This document shows positions 35,140-46,186 of a DNA stretch of 64,000 nucleotides, piece by piece. Made by a program: the position numbers and the translations under genes. The stretch spans positions 9,995,430 to 10,059,429 of the forward strand of contig CM068581.1 of the NCBI GenBank assembly GCA_035048485.1, in the 5' to 3' direction. The notes under the pieces were generated by a model, which saw nothing but the letters and a program-made list of their open reading frames with translations, made no database searches and had not been told where the DNA came from. How positions within the stretch are numbered: position 1 is the first letter of the stretch; every line of letters begins with the position of its first letter. This DNA is from Pteria penguin (lineage: Eukaryota; Mollusca; Bivalvia; Pterioida; Pteriidae).

Positions 35140-37900
35140 CTGAAAGTATCAAAAGACATAAATAGATCAGCTTAAATAACCAAAGACTCTGTCAAGTCTG
35201 AAGCTTGACAAGTATAGTCACTACACATGTTTATAAAAGGATGAACTTTTTACCTTTTTTAATATTGAGATTTGGCTTTTCACTACGGTACATGTACTAT
35301 AAATAAATTAAAAGATAAAAGTCTTATATGTTAACATTAATAATTCAATCCCAGTATTTACATCAAGAGTGGATCATTCACCATAATTTCCCCCTTCTCC
35401 AAATGGGTTGACTGAATGGTGTTTTATGTCACTTTCACCACTGTTTCAGTCATACTGTGACATGGAAGAAGTAGGTAGTCGACATTTTCGCCAAAGTGGG
35501 AATCTGGGAATGAAAGATCATCTGCACTGCATGTTAAGTGCTTAACTACTACACCAAGTCTGTCTCCACAGATTTTAAAAAACCTGCCATGGTGAACATA
35601 TTGGATTACATAATACTGTATTTTAACACATAATCTTTAGGTACCCTGAATAGATTATTTCTGTGATAATTCATTCTAACTGCTAAGAAAGTAAGAGTGA
35701 ACATTTGATTTTAAAATTTTCAAGATGACTGCCATGATGCCCTCATTGGATTACTCAGTATCATTTTTTAAAAGCATTTGTTGATATCTTGAGTAGATCA
35801 TTCCCATGTAGTTTCATCAAATTAGTACAAAACTTATTCATAAAATATAATATACAATACAGTGGGCATGGAATTAGGAATGTACATTGTATCGCTTATA
35901 TTTGAAGAATGTAAAATTAAAGCAAAGAGTTCAATTGACGTAAATATGGCTTTTAAGGCAACAAAGGGATAAATATAAATGAATTTCAAAGGATCTTTTG
36001 GTGAGTCGTGATTATTACGCGTATGTGGGTGAACATATTTGGTATGGGTGAATGTATGAATGGGGCTATGATCAGGCACTTGATACTGAAACTGCAAAAA
36101 GAAATTGAAATTTAAATTCTTTATTAAATCCAAAATGAATTACTTTGCATAATTCTATTTTTATCATCAGAACTTGCCTTTGCAATTTGGCAAAGATGGC
36201 AGAGATCAGTTAGTAATTTGTCTGCTGATCTGTCCAATTGGTTTTTTGGGGGATCAAGATCACTAAAAATTTGCAGGTCTTGTGAAATTAAGCATTTCAG
36301 TGGTCCCATGAAAAAAGTTTTTCAGAAAGACTGGATAACATGTCCACTGTAAGTAAATTGAGACATTAAAAAAATACCCACTGACATCATAATGGTAATA
36401 CATGTATTTCAGTAGCACATACATGTATGATTGATTGTATCAACCAGTATGTATAGCAGCTATAATGCTTATTCACCATACCAATTTGTTCAAATGGAAC
36501 TGGACTTTATTTTTTTTTACTCAATTAATTTCGGTTTTTCAGATGTCTGTGATTTGTATTTTATGCTGCCAACTTAAATTTATTATGGTCTGGTGTCATT
36601 GTTTGTATGTATGTGTGCAATCATGTATGTTGTGTGTTATGCTCAAGAGGGCCTTAATTTGGAAATAAATGATCTTGTATCGGCCTTCATGATGTTTAGG
36701 GGACAGGGGTTACATAGGCTTGTAATATCGGGATTGAACATGTAAAAAAACTGAAACTGTTTTGCCCGTGGGGCTTGTACACATCTCCCCATTATATGGA
36801 AATTATTGTAAAATGATTCCTTTTTTTACATCTAAAGAAAGGACTGATTCTCAATGAAAATCAATGAGAAGATCACTACCATCAATTGAGAAAAAAGGAG
36901 AGACAAAAAAAAACACTGTATGCAACTACATGACGGAGGAAATTCCAACAACATTGAAACATTGATGCAATGGTAGACCGTGGATGTAGATCCGAATATA
37001 ACTCTGTTTTCTACAAAATGTATTGCAAGAGGAGTTGAACGGAAAATGTGGGAAATTGCAGCTTCATGCCTGTATCTGATCTCTTCAGATTAAGTTCCGT
37101 AAAGCATCATGAAGGATCTAAATAAAACTTGTATTTTTATAAAACTTGTGCAATTTCCTTTTTGTCAAATATCAAAAAAGTATAGAAATATTTCAGACTT
37201 ACAAATGTAAGAATAAGAAATCTGTTCTAGCTTCTAAATTTTGTCTGTTACCTGCCCTTTGGGCTTGTACTGAAAAAAGTTCATTTCGAGGACTGGGCTA
37301 AAATTGTGCATATTTCAAAGAAATTTTTACCATGTATACTTTATTTGCTAGTACTATATTCAAGTTTTTTGCGCCACAGGCTGATGCGAAAGAGGTGGGA
37401 ATTAGAAGAGATAGGGAAAATTGCTGTTAAAGGGAGTAATAATAGGTGAATCATCCACCATTTTGGTTTGTTTACATCTAAGCACTTGCAAGATTAAGTA
37501 ACCTAAGGTGGACTAAGGTGGACTGGCTAACTTTCTCGACATCACAATGCATTTTGACGTAAGAACAACATTTTTTTCTGACATAAAAGCGTGTGAGCAT
37601 GTTCTAAGTCATCCTTTCTAACGTTATTTTACTTCACCTCAATCCCCGAGAATGGATGCCAGTGTTTTTTTTCTTCAAATCAGGTCTATTATATTGACCC
37701 TTCCCAAGGACTTATAAACAAGAAGGATAGTCAACTCTGTATCCCTTATTGAACACTATTGCAAACTCTCGCGTTTCACGAGATTTGAGCAAGACATAAA
37801 CAAAGTGAATGGCGATGCCTATGGAGCACGCACATTTCAACAGTAACCAGTCCGCTGCATTGTTAAACTTAACCATCCACCTTACGTACAAATTAGAATT
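35140..37900. other. Interval between the CNOT2 and eIF1A start codons, left part
   Basis: An old tRNA-headed SINE-like copy lies at 35401-35578 (inverse head GGTGTAGTAGTTAAGCACTT). The rest is AT-rich. At about 37766 an imperfect CTCTCGCGTTTCACGAGA stands out as promoter-like (see findings). No coding sequence is recognised. Confidence 0.45.
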
Positions 37901-38344
37901 TAAACTTCAGTTTTCGAAGTGTCTTTTGTTCCACTAATTTAGTAGAAATAAGCTGGCAAATATCTAACAAAGCACCCTCTAACAAACTTTTCGTATGGCG
38001 GAAATGCTGCCAGGAGAAAATGTTCGACCCTATATATATATTTTCTTGGTAATGGCAAAGAGGACACATATAAAATGGGTACCAACCTTTAGCTGATATC
38101 CTGATCTATCAACTGTAATATAAAGTTTAGATCGTTTAAATGGAAATTTGTAGAAATAAACTGGCAAATATTCATTGCCGAAGAACGGCAAGGAGGAAAC
38201 GTCCGGCCCTATTGAAACCCTTCCCATTGTCTCGGCAATGGCAAAGAAGACACACATAAAATTGGTATCAAAATTGAGCTTATATCCTGATCTATTAACT
38301 GTGATATAACTTTTCGATTGCTGTAAGGAAAATTAGTAGAAACA

Positions 38345-39907
38345 AGCATCCTGAAAGTATTGCTTAGGCAATACTAAGTCCCCTACCGGCAAATGGAAAA
38401 CTAAGACCCCCAAAACACACACACACACACACACAACATACAAGCGTTTAGAAAAAGTCCGGAAAACTGCCATTTAAAAGAAATTTTCTAATTTCAAGGG
38501 CTGTAATTACGTCAAAAATCAGTGGACCGTAACAAAACTCAAACTTGATCTGTAACTCATGGTGGTATATTCACACACCAAAAATTGGATAAATATCTAC
38601 AAGCGTTTACAAGAAAGGTCCGGAAAACTGCCATTTCAAAGAAAATTTCTAATTCCAAGGGCCGTAAATCTGTCAAAAATCAGTGGACCGAAACGGAACT
38701 CAAACTTGATCTGTAACTCATGGTGGTAGACTCACACACACCAAAAATTGGATAATATCTACAAACATTTAGAAAGAAAGTCCGGAAAACTACCATTTTA
38801 AAGAAATTTTCTGATTACGAGGGCCGTAATTCTGTCAAAAATCAGTGGACCGACACGGAACACAAACTTGATCTGTAACTCATGGTGGTAGACTCACACA
38901 CCAAAAATTGGATAAATATCTACAAGTACCGTATATACTCGCATATAAGTCGGTTTTTTGGGAGTAAATAATCGTGGTCGAAAAGCACTAGAGACTTATA
39001 TACGAGATACTGACTGAGAGAATAAAATCCGACCTTGGACTGAAGCCACACTTTCCCGTTTATTATCTGATAATGAAGACATTAGACGTGATAGATAACG
39101 TAGGTGAAGTTCCCGGTCCATACTACTTTAAAATACGATTCTATGACAATAAAATGTATATTTTGTGACCAACAGATTCTGTACTAAAAAGTCGTAATAT
39201 ATTGCTTATTTGTTGTTGAAATACCCATTACAAAAGGTAAAACAAATCTGCTACAGTGCGTCTACAGGTTTAGTGAGCCGTGACGTGATGGCCATTGATT
39301 AAATAACGGTCCGACACTAGAAGTATTGTGGTAAGAGAGTCTTTGTCGGGTATCATTCACCGATTCATAGTAGGGTTTCACTGCGTTAATGAATTTATTA
39401 CTTAATACTTTAAGCAATGAAGCCACGATTGTTTTCACAAAAAAACAACCGTTTTCAGGGCTACCAAATTATTCGAAAAGTAGTCATTTAAGCTATGAAG
39501 TAACACCAGGTAGATTGTTTTATCTTAAATAAATACATCTTTTATATGTCACGTTGTAATTGCCCCTCTATTGAATATGTCAATTAAATTTCCGTAGTGT
39601 GATTACGCACGATCATCAGAGCGGAAAAATTCTCCCAAAACCTTTGTATACATTTCTATGAATGATGTCGGTTAACATGTACAGGCTTTGTTCACTCAAA
39701 AATTCCAACCAACTTATATGTGGGTCAACGGCAAATCCCAGAATTTGAGCTCCAAAACGTACCCCCGACTTATATGCGGATCGACTTATATGCGAGTATA
39801 TACGGTATTTAGAAAAAAGTCCGGAAAACGTGTGTGTGACTGACGGACGGACAGACGGATGGAGTGCAAGCCTATAGTCCCCTTTGGCGAAACCGGTAGG
39901 GGACTAA
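38345..39907. mobile_element. Pearl-like element with ~150-bp tandem core, inserted in the 208-bp repeat
   Basis: Its ends are inverse: AGTCCCCTACCGG near 38371 and CCGGTAGGGGACT near 39904. Next to the left end is a small hairpin (AGTATTGC TTAG GCAATACT). After a (CA)n tract come three copies of a unit with AAAGTCCGGAAAACTGCCATT, AAGAAATTTTCTAATTTCAA and GGTCCGTAA..TCTGTCAAAAATCAGTGGACC; a GACGGACGGACAGACGGATG tail follows. The core is related to that of the element at 11.4-12.2 kb. It is itself interrupted by a TA-flanked transposon. Confidence 0.78.
38937..39807. mobile_element. 867-bp non-autonomous transposon with perfect 24-bp inverted repeats (TA duplication)
   Basis: Starts CCGTATATACTCGCATATAA at 38939 and ends with its exact inverse (24 bp, perfect) at 39805. 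TA is duplicated outside (38937-38938, 39806-39807). It splits the last unit of the pearl-like core. TA duplication fits the Tc1/mariner/pogo superfamily. No transposase frame is visible, so it is a MITE-type element; perfect ends suggest recent activity. Confidence 0.88.
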
Positions 39908-39999
39908 TAAGCTGGCAAATATCCACCAAATTTTTGGTATGGCTGAAGTGTGGCCAGGAGTAAATGTTCAACCCTACTGTAAACTTTTCCTACGAAAGA

Positions 40000-41740
40000 G
40001 AGTCGGATTTTGACATGCTGCACTTCTGAAATTTTCTCTCTAAATGACAAATTCTGCGCAAAAAATAACATCCTCGCACCTGTTGCACTTACAAGTGTGA
40101 ATTGTTAAAACAACAATTTAATCAATATAAACTGGGCAATGCACCTAATGATTTGCATGTCGGCAAGTTCCAAAGCGTCAGCATATACAAAATTTATAAT
40201 ATGTAATAATGTATTGTAAATAAAACGACAGTTTTTCTTTGAATTAAAATATACAAAGGAAAAGAAAAGAGAGAAAGTAATGTGAAAAAAGGTGAAGTAA
40301 ATAAATTAAAAAGTCACAATAAAAAAAAATGGCTGCACTAACAAGTAAAGAAAAATAACTAACAAGAGAAAAAAAACAAAAATGAAAAATTGTCAATGCC
40401 TAGTTGAGAACTTGCATCCTTCTGAATGCAAAAAGATGCACACACTCCCAACTGAGCTATCAAGTACTTACATCTCGTGGTTGCTAATATACGAAATACC
40501 CTATGTTCGCTAGTAGAATGCATATTATGGGTTGATTTATTCTAAATTGTTTTGAATATATAAATAAGCCTAAAATGTATTAAAAAAGGACTCTTGCTAT
40601 TGTTGGGATCAAATTTGTCGTATTAATTGAGATATGGCTGTCTAAAACACGATGTTTGTAAACAGAATGTTTACAACCAACTTATCACGTGATCTAATTC
40701 GGAAGCCACCACATCACGGACACTGGTGGAGGGCGAGGTAAATAAACTTGACGAGTAACCTTAAAAATCTGTATTCAAGTCTGCTTAAGTTAGTGTTTAC
40801 TGAAATCGATTTCTTTTGGAATCTCCCTTCATCGTATTTGTTTTAATTAAACTGCGCATGTGCGAAGTCAGGTCATGGTTGTATTTATGGAATACCCACT
40901 TTATTTACGAAGTATTTTCTTTTTATTTTGATATCTCCGAGGGTTTGAAGCAACAAAAACTGTTATTAACGCAAAGTTAATAACTTCAGCCATACGAGAA
41001 AAATACAATTTTTGTTTTACATGCACTAATTTTTGAAATTATACTGAATTGTAGGGTATACAACTTTAAGGGCCTACAAATTTCTTCAAAAAGTAGTCAT
41101 TTCTTTGAACAGTTGAATGTGACAAAAGCAAACATCAGAACCTACATAACACAAATCTTATCACACATTTTACAAAAAGCTCAGTTCGAAATTTTTATTT
41201 TTAAGTTTTATAAGCCCGGTCCTCTAAACTTAACTGAGGCCCTGATATAATCTTGCACTAGATCTACAAATAGTCTACATCGTCTATACAATATTAGTAT
41301 ACAGTATGCAGCACAGCACTCATCCTTGACCTTAGTATTAATGCAGGCTTTCAACGGTACATTCAATGACGTTTTTAATCTATTAAACATTGAACAACAA
41401 AAATATCTAAATGATTACCTTATGAAGACTGTACTTTAATGAATCTTTGAACGAAATAAATGATAATTCTTGAAGACCAAAAGCTTGCCGTGGAACTCTC
41501 CATACAACGAAATTATTTTTAATAGCACTTGATTTATCCAAGTGGTACAACAACCATTTCGAAAGTAAACTGTTCTTCTTTTAAATATAGCCGTCATTTT
41601 TTTACATTGTCTAATATCTCAAAATTTGCATAAGCATTGCAAAAACACAGGGCTTATCCTTAGTTTGGAGAAATTACCTACATGATTTTGTTGCTTTATG
41701 AACAAATACTCAGTTATATACCAGGCACGGATTATTTAAG
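40000..41740. other. Interval between start codons, middle part
   Basis: AT-rich. Near 40685 a TCACGTGA palindrome is followed by GCCACCACATCACGGACACT and GGCGAG|GTAAAT, which looks like a possible noncoding 5' exon with a donor on the plus strand. Evidence is weak. Confidence 0.35.
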
Positions 41741-41743
41741 GAA

Positions 41744-41884
41744 TGACTGTCTTTTTTTCTAGGTTCATGGGGAATGAACTTGGGTGAGAAACAAAAAATC
41801 ACGTGAACCGCAAAGCGGTTCTCGAATGATGTGTTTGTTTCTCACCCAAGTTCATTCCCCATGAACCTAGAAAAAAGACAGTCA
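41744..41884. mobile_element. 141-bp near-perfect palindrome (foldback element)
   Basis: The left arm, TGACTGTCTTTTTTTCTAGG then TTCATGGGGAATGAACTTGG then GTGAGAAACAAA, is mirrored almost exactly on the right. The palindrome continues with small gaps to the centre (GAACCGC AAA GCGGTTC). No clear direct repeat flanks it, so insertion is inferred only. Confidence 0.85.
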
Positions 41885-42249
41885 ATACTTGTATTTACAA
41901 TGCATTTTAAAAATGTTCTCTTTTGAAAACAAAATATCAAATTCCCCGTTATCAAACTGGCAAGGACCGAATTTTTCCTGAAGTGGAAAAGTACTTCCGC
42001 CACGCAATATAGTGTGTGTCTAGAATGCTAAAAATACTATATCTGTCCAGGTAATTTCTTTAGTTGCTCAAAATTAACAGATGCATTAATTCAATAATAG
42101 AACATCGGCCTTGAACTTGAGTAAGCCCCGCATCTTTTTATATTACTACGCATGTGATTTGCCATACGCCGGGTACTACTTTCATGACCCAAGTTCATAG
42201 GCTGATCAACCGAGTCTGTTTAGCATGGTTCATCGAAGGAATTAGACTA

Positions 42250-42383
42250 GCAATGTCTGTCTGTCTGTCTGTAGGTATGTATGTATGTATGTATGTATGT
42301 ATGTATGTATGTATGTATGTATGTATGTATGTATGTATGTATGTATGTATGTATGTATGTATGTGCGTGTGTTTGTGTGTTTG

Positions 42384-42464
<81 letters not shown>

Positions 42465-42480
42465 TAAATATATATATAAA
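42250..42480. repeat. Compound microsatellite (GTAT)n (GT)n (GTGC)n (CT)n (AT)n
   Basis: (CTGT)n at 42256-42272, (ATGT)n at about 42277-42364, GT-rich and (GCGT)n to 42414, (CT)n to 42432, then (AT)n. All long frames through it are simple-repeat artefacts. Confidence 0.97.
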
Positions 42481-43352
<872 letters not shown>

Positions 43353-43559
43353 ATATATATATATTAGCATACAAGACTAAATGTGTAGTTTAGTAATTTC
43401 CTTTAAAAATTCATATACAAACTGTTGTGTGGCATAATGTTTATCTTTTATATAATACATTGTATTTCAATTCAAACATCAAATCACGGATTATGTTCCT
43501 TATGGTTGATATGAACAATTATTGAATGTAGAAAGTAACGGTAGGGATGCATAAAAGTT

Positions 43560-44400
43560 TTCACAAGTTTAATAGCGTGTATGTCCGCCATTTGCACCGA
43601 TGCATTCTTCACACCTACTACTCACTGAACGAATCATGTTATGCAGAAATGTCTGGGGAATGTTCCGATATATGCGCAATAAAAAACGACGCTAAGCGTC
43701 CAACGTAGCAAGAGGGGGGTCGGGGTCGGCGGGTGTTTGGCTCTTGATGTAGACTTCGCTTCATTTTATCTCAATCATATTATATAGGCGATTAACCCGG
43801 TGACATCAGGCCAGGGTAGCACATTGAGGTTTCGCTGCTGTAGATAGTCATTAACAACGCATGCAGTGTACGGTCGTGTGTTGTACTACTGCATAATGAC
43901 GTTACACTGATTATTGTGAATGAATGGAATGATGTACCGACGAACTGTCTCGTCACGGTAGCGTGCGTCAGTTGAACTGCCCTCCACTGTCACCAAAGGG
44001 GTCCTTCCATGTATTGTAATTGCACCCCAGACCATAAGGCTCCCTCCGCCGAATTAGCGGTGCTAAATAACGCAGGCGTCAATGTAACGTTCTACGACAC
44101 AACGGTAAACCCGAACATGACTGTCATTGCCGTCGAGACAAAATCTTGACTTGTCCTTAGACAGAACTTCCACCCAATCTCTGTTATTGAAACGACGATA
44201 CCGCCTACCCACTCTAACCAGAGACATATATACACATGTGTATATATGTCTCTGCTCTAACCTTGACGTCTGAGCAGAACATGACGTATAGCAGGACGTC
44301 GAGGATGGATGATGTTGCCTACTCGCGATCTGTCCTTTACGGTTCGAAGACTTATTCATCGATAATCAGAGATGCTTCTAGCGGTCAAAGACATCGATCA
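43560..44400 (-). pseudogene. Tc1/mariner-like transposase relic
   Basis: Minus-strand frames with frameshifts resemble a Tc1-like transposase: RRYRRFNNRDWVEVLSKDKS then RFCLDGNDSHVRVYR and ERYIDACVI, the block around the first catalytic Asp of the DDE domain (where the family has F-T-D-E-S-R-F; here KDKSRF). Further down are YGLGCNY and GGQF..TDARYRDETV-like pieces. The region is markedly richer in CpG than its surroundings. It is broken by a 36-bp palindromic insertion at 44219-44254. Confidence 0.82.
44212..44261. mobile_element. 36-bp perfect-palindrome insertion with 7-bp duplication, inside the Tc1 relic
   Basis: CAGAGACATATATACACA followed by its exact inverse (44219-44254), flanked by CTCTAAC on both sides (44212-44218, 44255-44261). 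Removing 36+7 bases makes the transposase-like frame continuous (SRLE then WVGRRYRRF). This is the best-supported member of the mini-hairpin set. Confidence 0.85.
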
Positions 44401-44768
44401 GAGTCGATTACGCAAATGTGACGTCCGTATATACGTTTCTCGCACCGGAGATCGACTGATCCCGTTTTTATCAGTAATTTTCTATCCGGAACATTTTGTA
44501 TCCTTCCGCGCGATGTCTGCATTTTTTACAAACAAATGAAACATGGCGACTCACGATTTTTGCGTCGGAGAGATAGTCAATATGAATATATAAATATATA
44601 TGTTGATATATATCAATATAAAGTTTCTTCATGGTATCATGGTGTTTTATTTTATTGCGGCGGACTATTTTTTATTCAATCAGTGATTCGGTCATCAAAG
44701 GAAGTAAACATAAACATTGAAAATATCTAGATAGCCTACGTCGAGCTGCTGAGGTGCGAGAAAAATAA

Positions 44769-44922
44769 TCAAGCACTAGTTTGAGTTCCAGATAGAAAAA
44801 AATCAGTCTCGGGCTGGATGAATCAACATATCTCAACCTCGGCTAACGCCTCGGTTGAGACTTGTTGATTCATCCAACCCTCGACTGTTCTTTTTCTATC
44901 TGGAACTCAAACTAGTGCTAGA
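44769..44922. mobile_element. ~150-bp foldback element
   Basis: The left arm, AGCACTAGTTTGAGTTCCAG, ATAGAAAAA, then GGATGAATCAACA, TCTCAACC, is mirrored on the right around a small centre (CTCGGCTAACGCCTCG). Arms are about 70 bp with a few mismatches. No convincing target duplication. Confidence 0.85.
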
Positions 44923-45808
44923 TTCTATTAATCTTGCCGACGTAACGTTATACGCGACGTCCTGCTCGTGGGCGGTTCCGAACGGTGCCACTTTGCTAAT
45001 GTTGTCTCCATAAAGCATTTACAGTGTTAATATGAACTCCAAACTGACTTGCCACATTGCTTTGAGGCAGCTTCCAGCATCCCAACAGCACTCAAACGAC
45101 CATTTTCAATCATGCGAGACATCTCTCAATCAAAATTGTATTGAATACTGTCAATGAATGCAAGAAATTCTAATCGATTACTAACCCCGTGTATATAAAA
45201 ATGAATGAACATAACAAAAGCAAATAAACATGCCGAACTCAGTCAATCGGAAGTGAAATTCCAAGAGGTCCAAGAGAAATGTCAAGAGGTCGAAAAATTG
45301 TTGAGAGAGTAGTGTGTAGGACTAACGAAACTCGATCATTTCAAATAAGATACAGACTTATAAAAAAGAGACCAGAAACATACGACATTATAATTATTAT
45401 TAATAAAAAAAAAATGGCAGTAGAAAGTGGAAACAAGGATCATCAAACGAGGAGATCAAGTGCCCATGCTGAGTAAACATTCTCCTGTCAGTTAATCTCG
45501 ACCGACTGAGTTGGTGAAGGAGTTTATGCTTCTTTTTATTCATATCCAAATTTGACTGTGAGATTATATACGTTTAACAACACGTTCATGGAATACATGA
45601 TTCTTCCGACACATTCTTCGAAAACCGTGATAAAAATATTTGACATATGGTGAAAAATCTTATTATTTGATCACCTCCCTTAGGATGGGTTAATTGGTTG
45701 ATTCAAATTTCACGTTGCTCTCAATAATCTAGACATGGAACTGTCTGTGTGCATTCCCTCCGTTCCACCTGAACACGTCACCGTGAGGCTTTTTAACGTT
45801 GCCATCAA

Positions 45809-45860
45809 ATTTCATCAATGACTTGTATATCTAAATAGACATATAAGTCCCTGATTTCAT
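45809..45860. mobile_element. 38-bp mini-hairpin insertion with 7-bp duplication
   Basis: CAATGACTTGTATATC TAAATAGA CATATAAGTCCCTG (45816-45853), an imperfect palindrome, flanked by ATTTCAT on both sides (45809-45815, 45854-45860). It lies 310 bp upstream of the eIF1A ATG. Confidence 0.78.
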
Positions 45861-46074
45861 GTACATTTATAACCAATAGAAGTTGGAAATGCATTATAAA
45901 AATTTATATCGAAATTATGCCTTATTTGTTTGTTTGTTTAAATAATGATATTTTTTGTTGATACATATGAAAACATCAAGGTCTATCCATGTCATTAAAT
46001 CATTTGATTATATATACAGATAGGCGAATGGAATTAGAGCGAAATAGTTTTAGTTCGAAACAGACGTGTTTATT

Positions 46075-46170
46075 TCCATTTCCGGTCTCATGGATTGAGA
46101 GAGAAAGACGCAATTTTTCTAGATTAAAGGCAACAGTTTCCTGTCTTATAAAGAGTGTACAAAAAAGAGT
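46075..46170 (+). promoter_or_regulatory. eIF1A 5' leader / possible promoter-proximal region
   Basis: TTCCATTTCCGGTCTCATGG (46074-46093) contains an ETS-type core (ACCGGAAAT on the minus strand). ATGGATTGA at 46090 is a two-codon upstream ORF. A possible 3' splice site (ATTTTTCTAG) ends at 46122. Whether transcription starts here or in a distant exon cannot be decided from sequence. Confidence 0.35.
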
Positions 46171-46186
46171 ATGCCGAAAAATAAAG
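46171..46186 (+). CDS. EIF1A: eIF1A exon 1 (coding part, 16 bp)
   Basis: ATG CCG AAA AAT AAA G then donor GTATAC. Only MPKNK and one base of a Gly codon are encoded here, the same division as in the vertebrate gene (family knowledge). The following intron is 10.3 kb. A possible 5'-UTR acceptor (ATTTTTCTAG) ends at 46122, so the transcription start may lie further upstream. Confidence 0.9.

Larger units (their letters stand above)
37940..40000. repeat. ~208-bp tandem repeat, third copy split by an insertion
   Basis: A unit beginning TAGAAATAAGCTGGCAAATA occurs at about 37943 and 38151, and again at 39908 after the inserted material. Shared text includes TATGGCGGAAATGCTGCCAGG-like, AATGGCAAAGAGGACACATA and GATATCCTGATCTATCAACT. 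Copies are diverged. Confidence 0.75.

Noticed and set aside
36124..36309. Possible exon (minus strand, GPLKCLISQDLQIF...)
   Set aside because: Protein-like at a glance, but lacks a convincing acceptor or donor and sits in plain AT-rich sequence.
46147..46153. TATA box (TTATAAAG) for eIF1A
   Set aside because: It lies only about 20 bp before the ATG, so transcription from it would start after the start codon.
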